Shown here one piece after another: positions 1 to 11,898 of a stretch of DNA of 64,000 bases. This stretch comes from Rotaria sordida. Lineage: Eukaryota; Rotifera; Eurotatoria; Philodinida; Philodinidae. The position numbers were made by a program, and so were the translations under genes. Location of the stretch: assembly GCA_905250125.1 (NCBI GenBank), contig CAJNOL010000922.1:29763-93762 (forward strand). The letters run 5' to 3'. Each line of letters begins with the position of its first letter. The stretch's first letter is position 1. A model generated the notes under the pieces. That model saw only the letters and a program-made list of their open reading frames with translations. It had not been told where the DNA came from and searched no databases.

Positions 1-2672
1 AGTAAACACTGACCACACTAAGAATAATTTCATGTACTTTTTTAAGTCATTTTATAACTGAATCAATTAATAAGAACTGTTAGCGCAACCCATGCGAGAT
101 TAAAATGTGAAATACAATATAGCTATTATTGCTAATCACAGGAAATTGCTTGATTCTATCTATTTTGGAACAAATATCTTCGACATCCTTTGACTTAATC
201 TTTCAGAAATATAATAAGGAAGTAGTAACGAGGCGTTATTAATATACAGTCTATGATCGTATACCATGGTCTATGGAGAGGAGGATAGAACAAATTTTTA
301 CTCCTATATTTCAACATTCTGTTAAGATCGTGTTTCACAAAATACAATATACCACAACGTGCAATCTGAAAAGCGATATATTTTACAAAAGATAGTTTAT
401 TGTATAGCTGTATTTTTCACTTTCGAAATGGACAAAATTTTGTGCGGCCAATTTTCAACACTAGAGACATAAACATTTGTTTTTTTGGTAAATGATCAAG
501 TCATTATTTTATTTCATCTATTGCAGAGAATTCTATTCATTGATAGGTGTATTTCAAAATTGTTTTACATCTCCAATTATTTTTAAACCTACTGAAACAT
601 TAACATGTGAAAATTATATATTGAAATTATCCTTCCATATGCGTAATCTGAAAGTAAACAATTCCTAAGTGATGATTTCATCTATCACCAAGACAACGCT
701 ACGTCTCATACATAGCAGCAATCATTGGTATGCCATTTTATAAACAATTACAGATGATCATCGAACAGTCTTAATCTTAATGTTTTGGATGATTACGTAT
801 GGAACGCTATCATCAGTAATATACAAAGGGATAAAGTTAACAACTATGATTCATCAATTAGATGAAATAAGGGGATTTGTCATGTATCAATAAATGACCG
901 TGTTCACAGCATCGAAAATTGATCGTACAAAATTTTGTACATCTAAAAAACAAAACATACAACTATAAAATAAATTGTTTATTGTAAAATGTAGAGCTTT
1001 TCACGTTGTATCTTGTAGTATGTTTTGTTTGTGTAAAAAATGTTTTAAGTGATGGGTGTATCTATTTAATTCTGACATAAAACAGTCGAGCTCAAATAGA
1101 ATTTTTTCATATTATCAGCAGGTTCTTTTTGTCTCCACTAGAATTGTTAAAGATAGAAGTTAGAGAACAACATGCATGCTCTTTATTCATTATTTGCGTG
1201 TCATAACAAACTAATTCTATATGAGACTGTCATGCACTAAACATTTTTCATCCTATTTGTTTCGCTTCGCAGAATGCATCTGTTACAATATTATCAAATA
1301 CAAACCAAATATAATACTAAATTCAAACATTTTGATATTCAGCTACTATAAAAGATACAAACTCTGGCGCTAGACTAGAATTTTACTTCAGTTTTGCTGG
1401 ATAAACAGAGTTCTCAGCAGAAATCTGTTGTTGATAGGAGAACGCACTAATGATAGCTATTCCAAGACAAGTAATTCGATACTTCGAACTAGTCGGAAAA
1501 CTTATCGGATCTGACAAAATTTGGACGAGTTCTGTCTGAAGTTGGTGGAATCTTCGAACAGAATTCTGCTAGATCCGATAGAATTTTACGAGGCGGTTTT
1601 GACCTTAGACTATAACGAAAGGCGGCTACAGTATAAAATTCTCCAATTCTATTTTGATGAGTTTTGTAACAAAACTAGGGATCATTTATAAGGCAGATCG
1701 ATTTAAAATTTTATTATGTTTACATTTCTAACTATGTTTGTATCTTTCTTGAATGCTTCTACACAAAAGAGCCTTTAGGCATAATATGTCAAGACAACCA
1801 AAGAAGATGAATTTTTAATAGCAAGACTCTTGATTGAACGACAACATTCATGTATTTAGATTAAAGCTATTAATAGAAATGACACACTTCTGCGAAGTTG
1901 GCATTATTATTCGACATTATAGATTGCCTAAACTTGCGTTATTTTTCGAATGGGTAGATGTACTCATCTTACTATCTTTCATTGATAAAACTACAATAGG
2001 TGTATACCTTGATAAAGTCAATGCACCACTGCGTCACTGAAACTACACATTCATATACTCAAAATGATTGGTGTATCTTCACGCAAATTATGAAGGAAAA
2101 AAAATGAACTCATGACAATCATTCATGTATAAATATTTATTTTTGTATGAGATGATTTTTTTTTCTTTAATCTTTGCAAACATTAAGTAAGATTTATTAC
2201 AAATTGAATTTTCATTTATTTTCTAGAAATATTGGTCACAAACACAAGAGTAGATGATAAATTGGATGAAATATCAATATATGTAAAATTTATAGAACGT
2301 CTTATTCTTTAGGCTATCTTGATGTTATTTTTATACATGTCTGACGATGCCTATTGGCTGTCCTTTTGCGCTTATTGATTATAGGTCATTCAATAGAATT
2401 TTGATGTACGTGTTCATTTACGTTTCATTTCCTTCTGACCGTTCCATCGTGTGTTCAACATTAGCCATCTTTGCTTCTCTTAGTCCTCCCTCCACTTTTT
2501 CTGACTCTGTGTCTGTTTCTTTCTCGGCTCATCATGACTAGAATATGATCGACGAACACATTGATTAGTTCTACATTCATTTTGCTGTCTACTTGCGCCA
2601 CATATATATCTAGAGACTCATTCTTTTACAACGATTCACACTTGTATTCAATTAAATAAATAAATATTCTAA
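1..2672. other. Gene-free AT-rich stretch upstream of the LEA-like gene
   Basis: I see no exon with supported splice sites or family similarity here. Open frames are short and have no coding character. The only structure I can support is a diverged repeat copy near 70-300, which matches sequence at 34.2-34.9 kb. Confidence 0.6.
70..300 (+). repeat. Dispersed repeat, copy 1 (uninterrupted)
   Basis: By eye this stretch aligns with 34200-34343 followed by 34717-34790. Shared landmarks are TTCTATCTATTTT, CTTAATC-TTCAGAAAT, ATAAGGA, AGTAGT and CGTTATTRATATACA. Further similarity around CTCCTATATTTCAACA suggests the unit extends past 300. This copy lacks the roughly 370-bp insert present in the second copy. 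The family is unknown to me. Confidence 0.6.
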
Positions 2673-3354
2673 ATGGCAGATTCAGTAAAACAAGATGCTG
2701 AAGTAGCTAAAAATCAAGTAACAGGTATGTAATCTCATTTTTCAAATCATAATTGATAATAATACAAACAATATATACACATATAGGAACTACACCAGCG
2801 ACTAGTCAAGAAGCTAGTCGTGGTATGTTTTATACTTTAATAGAAATCATAATAAATTATTTATTTTTATACTAAGGTACTGATGCTACAAAAGATAATG
2901 TTGATGAAAAGAAATCTGAAACATCGAAAGAACCACATCGAAATAGTGTTGAACAAGACGTTAAAAGTTTTGTTGATGCCGTTAAAGAAAAAGCTACCGA
3001 AGCGTAAGTATCTGTTCTTATTATTTCAATTCATAGAATTTATATATTTAGATACAACTACGTTGCTGGTGGCGAAGGCGAAGGAAAAGGTCTTGTTGGA
3101 ACTGTAAAAGAAAAGGCTGCCGAAGCGTATGTTTATTTCTTATATTACTTTTTTTCTTTTTATTGAATGAATTTATTATCTTTAGTTACCATTATGTTGC
3201 TGAAAAAGTTACTGAAGCAACACATGCTGTAGCTGGTGATGCTCAAAAAGATGTAGCTAAGGATTCCAATCAATCAAGTGGTACACCTACAAATGTAACT
3301 GCTGATGCTACTACAAACAAGGTTGATGAAAAAGCAAATGCAGATCATAAATAA
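2673..3354 (+). CDS. LEA-like hydrophilic protein (152 aa, five exons)
   Basis: Exons are 2673-2724, 2787-2822, 2877-3003, 3052-3126 and 3186-3354; they sum to 459 nt. The product starts MADSVKQDAEVAKNQVTG and ends ANADHK. It is very hydrophilic, rich in Lys, Glu, Ala, Thr and Asp, with no Cys or Trp. It carries two copies of a VKEKAxEAYxYVA motif, one across the exon 3/4 junction and one across the exon 4/5 junction. Composition and the Lys/Glu/Ala amphipathic repeat resemble group 3 LEA proteins, which in bdelloid rotifers are linked to desiccation tolerance. No signal peptide is visible, so a cytosolic protein is inferred. An AATAAA follows the stop at about 3360. Exon structure is well supported. 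The LEA assignment rests on composition and repeat, not on a family signature, and a generic disordered protein is the alternative. Confidence 0.7.
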
Positions 3355-3746
3355 AATTTAAATAAAAACAAACGTGCTCAATAATAATAATAATAAAAAA
3401 CCAACCTAATTGACATAAATATGTAAAACAAGAAACGATATTGTAGTTCATTTGTTTTATCTTCGTATTAATTATTCTCATTATATAATTATTTAATTTT
3501 AACAACTAACATTCAACTAATTTTTATGCATGTGTATCTGTTGTGTGTTTATTAATATATGTTGTGGCTGTGTATAGATGCACAGTTTTAACATCTTTTA
3601 GTCGTTAGTATTATCATTTAATGTTTTATTCGTATGGTTTTTAATGTTGTTGCAATAAGAAAAAAAAACATGAACAAATATACAACAGACACAGCAAACA
3701 TATATGTATATCTAAATGATTGATTCGTTGAATGATATTATCAATA

Positions 3747-3779
<33 letters not shown>

Positions 3780-4766
3780 GAAAAGAGATATATTTAAAGA
3801 CTAAGATAAATTAATTGATCAAATGAATTCTAATTTCATTGAGAAGATAACTGTTTATCAACACTAGCAAATGGCATTCCTATATATACGTCGACTAGTG
3901 TTTATATCTTTTCTATTTTTCGATCGATAAATTGTTTATCAAAAGAACGATACTTCTACAAATAGAAAAATCGTTGTGGATTGTTTGATAAAATCTCTAT
4001 ATGCTTCTAATTATCATAGGAATATTGTTTACTCAATGTCTACGATGAATCAAATGTGTGTGTGTGCTTAACCGAACCATTCAATATAATGAAACAGCTG
4101 TGAATGTCTATTAAAGAAAAAAAATGTTCTTTTATTCTTGACTATTAAGGAAATATGCATGCAGATGTTACCCTCTCTCTCTTTTTTTCCATATCTTCAA
4201 AAAGAAATTAGTAACATATTTTATGTATGAAACAAATTGTTATATCAATAAACTTTCAATATCAAATTTTTTTGAGAAAATAATGATTTATATGTTAAGT
4301 TTTATTTGATTAAAGTGCGAAAGTTTTTTTTATTAATGAAACATCAATTTTTTATTTTTAACAATGTCACTCAAATTATAATCATGCAACTTCTAGCACG
4401 ACATTATGAAGAAAAACAATAATACATTACAAAGATTTCTATTTCTTACTAATGCAAAAATCGGATTATTTTTTTTTTATTTATTTCACAGAGATCTTTA
4501 GAAAAGGAAAAAATCTAATTTGTTTTCTTTGCAATGCCATTGTCTAAACAACAAAGCTCAAATCTTTTATAGAGAATAAAATTTTTCAATAAACTTTTGC
4601 AAAAACATCAGAGGTCTTCTCAACATCTAGCAGCATCTATCGATAAAAATAATGAGATTAAAAAATCTTCTTTGATTGCATGCTATGATTTACCATTTGA
4701 ACTCTCATATCCATATTTAAAATTTATTTTTCTATCTAGTATAACTTATTTTCAGATCAGACAAAA
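3355..4766. other. Intergenic region between the LEA-like gene and LRPPRC
   Basis: No supported exon. It holds the 3' flank of the LEA-like gene, an ATG-repeat microsatellite near 3746-3779, and the T-rich 5' flank of the LRPPRC-like gene. Confidence 0.55.
3746..3779 (+). repeat. (ATG)n / (GAT)n microsatellite
   Basis: About eleven consecutive ATG/GAT trinucleotides in non-coding DNA. Confidence 0.9.
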
Positions 4767-7700
4767 ATGTATACACGTTGTAATGTTTTAAAAAACATTG
4801 TTCAAAATTTTATTACATCCAATTCATATAGTCGTTTCATTCGTTTTCAATCATCTACAACGACTATTACAGCAGATACTTTGCAAAATTCGAAGTAGAA
4901 AGAAAAAGTTTTCATTAAAAAAAAAATCTTCTTTTCTTTTTTTAAATTTCTAGTTCAAATACGAAAAATCGTCATTATACAGAAGATGTCTTTCTTGATT
5001 TAACAACAGAGTATAATCGTAGAAGATTTGTTCGAAGTGGACTTATTTCAAATGCTATCAAAAATGTTAATAATAATATATCGGAAAGACTTAGTTTATT
5101 AATATTAACAGCAGCTGCTCGTTGTATTCATCATGTTACGCCAGATAAACGTGTTCAATTATTAGAAGAAGTAAAATGCAAAAAATGTTTCTTCTTTTTT
5201 TTTTTTAAATTAACTTTTTTTTTTTCTAAAGGCATGGAAGACATTAAATGATAAAAAAGTTCGATTAACAACACGTCATTATGAAACATATTTAAGTGGA
5301 CTTAATGAAAATGGTTTTATATTTGATGCTGATTATTATTTAAAATTAATTGATAATGAACAGATACAAGCAACACCACGTCTTTATAGTTTACTATTAA
5401 CTCAGTATGTGTCGGGTTTTTTTTCTTATTATTTGAAAGATAATCTAAAGAATGTGTTTGGTTTTTTTTGATAAATAGATATTGTCGTGAAGGTAACACA
5501 GATCGGGCACAAAATTTTTTAAAAATGCTTAAAGAACGTAATGTAAGCATTGATGAAGATATATTTGCTGCATTAATTGTTTGTCAACTTAAACTTGGTA
5601 ATGATAAAGGTGCTAATGATATAACACAAATAATGAAAGAACGTGGTTTACAACCAACAATATCAACATATAAAGAAATTTTAACAGCACTTATTAGTGA
5701 ACATAAATTAGAACAATTTGAATATTATTTTGGACAAATTGAATCTCAACAACGTCAAACATCATCATCATCATCATCAACTGTTTATATTGATGCACAT
5801 TTTGTTGTTATTTTACTTGGACAATGTATTTCATATAAAGAACGTCCAATATTTGATTTATTATTAAATACATTAAAAGAACTTGATCATGGACGTATGC
5901 CAAATAATTTATTTAATTTAGCTATACAATGTGTAACAAATGAATGGCATGAATCAGCTATTGAATTATTACAAATGCAATCGGAAGCTGATATTATTGA
6001 TGAAGAAACATCACCTTATCAAGGAATTAATGGACGTCATTGGATACTCTTTTTTAGGTAACGTTTTTTCTTTTTTTCCATTTGAAATTCAATGCAAATC
6101 AAGCATTGAGATTGATATTTGAATATCTTATTTTTAAAGATAAAACTAATTAATTGAAGACTAGCAGATCTGATGAGTAGAATATTTCCATTATTACCTT
6201 GTTTATTCACAACAAAAGATTTATTTAGTAAATTTAAACCAAAAATTACACTTTATAATTTTCACATTAGGTCAGAAATTGAAAACATTATATATTTAGA
6301 ATCGTATTTTATTAAATAATACAACAACAGTATTATTTTCATTTAAGGAAAATTTATCTTTTTTAGTTTGTAATTTTAATTTATCTAATTCTCAATATTC
6401 TTTTCTAATCTGTCGAATTCATCTCAGATCAATAATTTCGGCATCCGCATTCATGAATTTCCGACAGGTTTCCGTCAAAAAGACGTCGTTTCCGGCTGAA
6501 AAACTAAGTTAAATAGTAGGGACTTGAAAGTAAGAATCCGGTCACCGGATTTCTTTATTTCCGAGTAGAGTCAATCATTAGATTCCTGCTGTTCATCCTC
6601 ATTTGTCTGTCGGAAACGACCCATATTTCTAGACCAGGGCGGTACGATGTTCATACTAATCCTATAATAGAAATCGTAACACAAAAAATTTTAAAATATG
6701 TTGTTTTTTTAATTTAGACAATTACTTGATAATAATGAACCTCATCTAATAGATATATATCTTAAATTAATGATGGAAAAAAATTTAGTACCACTTGATG
6801 GTATTCTTCGTGTTTTATATACAACACCAAATGAAAATTATCATTTAGCACTTAATTATCTTGAACGTGGACAAGAATTAAATCATCCAATGCGTACAAA
6901 TTATTTTTATCCAATTTTATTAAATATTTATTCATTAAAAACATGTGAAAATTGGACAGATAATGATCGTTTACGTTTATTTCGTTTACTTGATCGTTTA
7001 TCAATACCAATTGAATCATCAACATATTCAAAACTTATACAGCAAGTATTTCATCAATATTATCAAAATAATTTTAATTCATTATTAAATATGTTATCAA
7101 AAAATAATTTACAATCAATACTTGATCGTATATGTCGTTTATTATTAAATGATATACGACGAAATATGCTTCATTTAAATGTAATTGAACAAATAGCACC
7201 ATTTTTCCGTTTAAATACACGTTCAAGACAAGAAGAATTTTCAAGATATTTATTTTCTACTATGACTGGTATATCACCAAAGTAAAAATACTTAAATTTC
7301 TTTTTTTTTTTTGCATCTTGAAAAATTTATCTTTATTTAATTATAGATCAGATGAATATAATGATGATGAGATTGATAAAAATTCACAAACAAAATCTAT
7401 GAATGATTATACAACAATATTTCAATTAATTAATTCAATATCAAAAAATTTATCAAATGATATTCCAATGCTTAAACATGAAATATATATACATTTGCTT
7501 CGTTTTTCAGCTCAACAGCGTCGAACTGATTTAACATTACGATTAGCTGAACAATGTATAAAAGATAATATTAAAATTGGTGGTTCAATGAATGAAATTG
7601 ATATATTAACTAGTTATACGTTACCACGTGATATTGTTGAACAATTAGCACGTTATAAACCAGGTGAACTGTCATGGAAAGAAAAACTTTCAACTATAAA

Positions 7701-10700
7701 TTTACAAAAAGTAAATCGTCAACAATTAGAAGAACTTTATCAAGAAGCAAAACAAGATGGAAAATATCCATTGAATTTACAACAACGTTTATTAGATAAT
7801 TATATACAAAAAAAATCTTTACAAAAAGCATTTACTCTTTTACATGAAATGGTTTCAAATAGACATCAGGTTTGATAAAAATATTATTCAATTGACAAAT
7901 TTTATCAAAAGAAACTAAACTATGAATTTTTCTATCTAGTAGAAATGATAGATTGTGTAAAGCACCGCTAACCATCGATAAGAATAAGACATCATTAGTT
8001 GATAAATCAATTGGATGAAATTTTTTTTTTGGAAATGTTTCCCTTACGATTTCAATGATTTTTTTTGCCTATAGATCCTACATAGTGTTTTAATAAAATC
8101 TTGAAAAAGAATTTATTGGTATTTGACTAAGCTATAACCTCAGGTCTTCGGAAAAACTCAGAAATTTTCAATAGAATCTCTGTGAGATATGTTCAAAACT
8201 TTTGAATTTCTTTTTATGGGATCTAGTCTAGTTGAGTTCTCTATATGAGTAAAGTTTCAGATCAAAATTCGAAAAGACGAGTTTTCCGAAAATTTGGGAT
8301 GTCTAGAAAAAAAAATTCGATAGCTTAGTTGAATCGAAATCCTTTTAGGATTTTTATTAGAACACTATGTAGTGCCTATAGACAAAAAATCAAACGAAAC
8401 AATCTAAATGAAAGTTTTTCAAACCTAATAACCTCAAGCTCAGGAGGTTGAGACGATACCCCAGAATCTTAAAAAATTTTCTCCAACGTTTTATTATTTT
8501 ATTGCTCATCAATTCCCAATACAACACTCAAATCCTCTCCATGTATCCAGGCAACTTTAGCATAAACTTTCCTATCGACTTCCTCCACAATCCTGAAGAC
8601 CTCCATCGTGTTTAGGATACTCTTCCTCAGGTGTAAACACATATTTTTTAATATTTAAATCACTCATGAGCGAATGCATTTTCTATCATGTTATATTCTT
8701 ATTTAGATTCATTCATCTGTTTTACATCGTTTATTTAATCTTATAACTGTAAGACTTGATGATAAAAGTGATGCATCGAAAGCTGAATATCGTGAAGATT
8801 TAAAATTTTTATGTGATCTATATGAAAAATCATTTGGTCTTATAAATTTACCATCAGAATTAACATTTCGTTTAGCTCATATGTATCTTCTAAATGGTGA
8901 TCAAGATAATGCAATAACAATTCTATCAAATAAATTAAATTCTAAATTAAATAATGAAATTTATTATTATTTAATAAAATTTCTTCAATTAGATTCATCA
9001 TTATTAACAACTGATGGTTTAACAACAATAGGAAATTTATTTCTTAATTTTCGTATTAATGAACCAATAAGAAAATTTTGGAATTTATTTTTTGATATTC
9101 TATTAGAAAAAACAAGTCCACAAGATGTTGTACAATATTTTTCTGATGCTATGAGAGAAAATAGCAATATACCTTATCTTCATTTATTTAAAGTAGATAA
9201 TTATAATTTAAAAAAAAAAGAAATTATTTATTCATAATAGACTTTTCTTTTTCATTTTTTTAGTTGTTTATTGAAAAAAATGAATTAAATCGTTTACAAG
9301 ATATTGTTGATATAGCAACATTACAACATGGTTCACGTAATGTTTTACACGATCTTGCATTTGCATTAATCGAAAGTGGAAAAATCAAACAAGCGGAAAA
9401 AATCTTTCAAACACCATGGCTTAAAGCAAGAAATAGTCGAATTAATTTACATGCTTTACTTTTTGCTGGTATTCAAAACAAAAAAAAATTTTTTTTTTCT
9501 TTTGTCTAATCGAATTGTTTTTGTTTTCTTTATTATAGATTCAAATAATCTCGACGCATTAATTGAAGCTATAAAATTAACACGAAATTTACCTGGTGTT
9601 AATCAAAGTCAATTATTTACATCAGCTATACGGTAAAACAAAAATAAATAAAATAAAATAAATGAAGAAATCTTTGTTTTTTTCTATAGTGTGGCTTTAC
9701 GTCTTGATCAATCTGATATGATCGATTGGTTAATCAAAGAAATACAAGAAAATCGAATTCAACTTGATATTCGAATAAAAAAGTATATATGAAATATTTA
9801 ATAGAATTAAGTTTAAAAAAAATTGAATATTAAAATATTAATGAGAATCATGCTGGAACTAAAATATAACATTTAATGCGTTTTTTTTTTGTATATATGA
9901 AAAGATTATATCAATGGTTATCAGAAAAGTTCATTTGTTAAAATATATTTCATAGATTTGAACTATTAATAAAAATGAATCGATTAAATTTCATTCATAT
10001 AACAGATTGCACATTTAATTTTAAAAATTAGTACTTTTGTGTGAAATAATAAAATTAAATCTTATTCTTTTGTTTATGAGAAAAGTACTTTACAAGTTTT
10101 CGTCTTATATTATCGCATAACATCTTTTATGAACTGATATCAAATTAAATATTACAAATATGATAATATAAATTTGAGCGAATTAACCTTTTCAGAACGG
10201 ATCGTACTTTGTCTTTTCTTTTTGAATAATGATATATATTATACATCGAGGATTAGAAATAATTACGTATGCGCTAGAGTATCCTCATTGTAATGATATA
10301 CATTTAATGTATCTTGTTTGATCATGCTTCATTTTTGAGTTCACTGATTTTCAACTGTAAGTAATTCGACAACTGTTTGACAAATATGGTAGTCAATGGG
10401 ATCCAAGAAGAGGTCAATCCTTTACTGAAAAACTACTGAGACACAGTTGGATAAATATGAATTTTCTCGAGTATGAGCAGTGGCGTACCGAGGAGGGGGG
10501 GCCGAGGGGTCCGCCCCCCCCCCCTTGGAGAAAAACTCCCTGTGGGGGAGTACGGGTGAAAAAAATTGTATCATAGCTTTTATTACAAGTCCACTGCGAG
10601 CCCCCCTTGAAAAATTTCTGCGTACGCCACTGAGTATGAGTACAACAAAAATCATACTTCTCCAGTTCTGCTCTGAGGCTGACAGCTTGTCAATTTTCAT

Positions 10701-11488
10701 CACTAATTAGCAGAGGAAGACGATCGTGAATTGTCTGTAGCACGGATGTCAAACGATCAAACGAAAACAATCTCATACCAGATACGAATGTTTAGATTGC
10801 CGTGTAGACTTATGCATTGCAAGTATATTAATATACTTGAATAAAAAAAACCATCAGTTGATTCTTGAATTTTTTTTTCAAAAAATAATTCCTTCCTAAA
10901 ATAGTTAAAAACCAAAACCATTAATATAAGAATACTAGTGCGATATAGACGAAAAAGAAATTTTTCGAGCATATTTGTATGATTTGTAATGTTTTCTAAT
11001 CGTTTCTTTCATCTTAGATTGTGACAGACATTTTATATAGCAGTAAAGATCTAATGTCTTCAATATAAACTTTTTATCAGAATCAAACTAAAAAAAGACC
11101 GTGTGATATATTTGTTCTATTTGATTTATTGTGATATTTATCAATGCAGAGTAGAAAGAAGAGATTATATGTTGTGATCATATATATTTTGTTAACTTTA
11201 GTTTAACTAAAGATCATAAAACACGAACAATATCTTCTTATAATAAAATATTTAATTGTTTAGATATCTTGATGCTCATTTATTATCAAAAGGTCTTGAT
11301 CCATTAAATGTTAAAACTTATGAAAATGAAAATAAAAATGAAAAAGACTCAACTTCTTCGTCTTCTGATGATGATGATGACCATGGTATACATATTCTAT
11401 TATTATTCTTGCAAATATTCTCAGTTTTTTTTGTCTCGTTTTAGTACCCATCCACCAAGACCAGCACAAGATAAGTGCTCAAAATTAA
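4767..11488 (+). CDS. LRPPRC: LRPPRC-like mitochondrial PPR protein
   Basis: Exons: 4767-4894, 4954-5170, 5232-5404, 5479-6057, 6160-6270, 6718-7281, 7347-7869, 8707-9192, 9264-9468, 9539-9632, 9690-9782, 11264-11385 and 11445-11488, together 1112 codons plus stop. The N-terminus (MYTRCNVLKN...) is basic, Ser/Thr-rich and lacks acidic residues, as expected for a mitochondrial presequence. The body is a chain of helical pairs; the clearest PPR unit follows YCREGNTDRAQNFLKMLKE in exon 4, with MKERGLQPTISTYKEILTAL next. LRPPRC binds mitochondrial mRNAs with SLIRP and supports their stability and polyadenylation. The tail has an acidic run (DSTSSSSDDDDD). The last two exons lie beyond a 1.5-kb intron. 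If the donor at 9783 is not used, the frame stops at 9792 (1060 aa). Human LRPPRC is longer, about 1390 aa. Confidence 0.85.
6458..6616. repeat. Possible small inverted-repeat element in LRPPRC intron 5
   Basis: TTTCCGACAG at 6458-6467 is the exact reverse complement of CTGTCGGAAA at 6607-6616. The stretch between is noticeably richer in G and C than the surrounding intron. I see no target-site duplication, so this may be a decayed MITE or chance. Confidence 0.3.
8058..8391. repeat. Foldback repeat in LRPPRC intron 7
   Basis: The left arm starts GATTTTTTTTGCCTATAG and contains CTACATAGTGTT and GACTAAGCTAT. It pairs with the reverse complement of the right arm, which ends CCTATAGACAAAAAATC. 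The two arms are diverged, span about 330 bp including the centre, and sit in an 837-nt intron. Confidence 0.8.
10478..10632. mobile_element. hAT-type MITE (155 bp) with intact 8-bp target-site duplication
   Basis: The ends are CAGTGGCGTAC at 10478-10488 and its exact reverse complement at 10622-10632. The 8-bp direct repeat AGTATGAG flanks it at 10470-10477 and 10633-10640. An 8-bp duplication with CAG..CTG-like ends is the hallmark of hAT-superfamily elements. The body is unusually GC-rich for this window, with runs of G and C. There is no coding capacity, so it is non-autonomous. It lies in the last long intron of the LRPPRC-like gene. The perfect duplication suggests a fairly recent insertion. 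Confidence 0.9.
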
Positions 11489-11898
11489 ATATGAACAGTT
11501 AAAATTAGGTTAATTCTTTTTTTGTGTGTGTATGACCCTATTCATTTTTCTTTTTTTCCTCTCTCATCATTTTTTTTTTGTTGAGTCGTGTTGAATTTTT
11601 TTGTTTTGCTGTTTTTTTTTTTGTCTTTACTTTCATTATCCGTGATAAAAACGACACCATACTTCAAACATGCACTTGTATCAACCATTTAGAATTTACA
11701 ATGAGATTAGAATCGATAATTTTCAACATTAAGAAACGGATTTATAGTAAGATTGGAAGATATCTTTTCTTTTTTTTTTGTTATTTTACGACCTTTCATC
11801 TTTTATGGATGAGAATAAAAACCATTTGTAGAAGAAGAAAAAATAATCGCCAATACTTACAGAAATATTCATACGTATAAGAAACAAAAATTTTCAAT

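Noticed and set aside
10422-10710. Opposed 93- and 76-codon frames rich in Gly and Pro
   Set aside because: Both are produced by the G/C runs of the 155-bp hAT MITE and its flanks.
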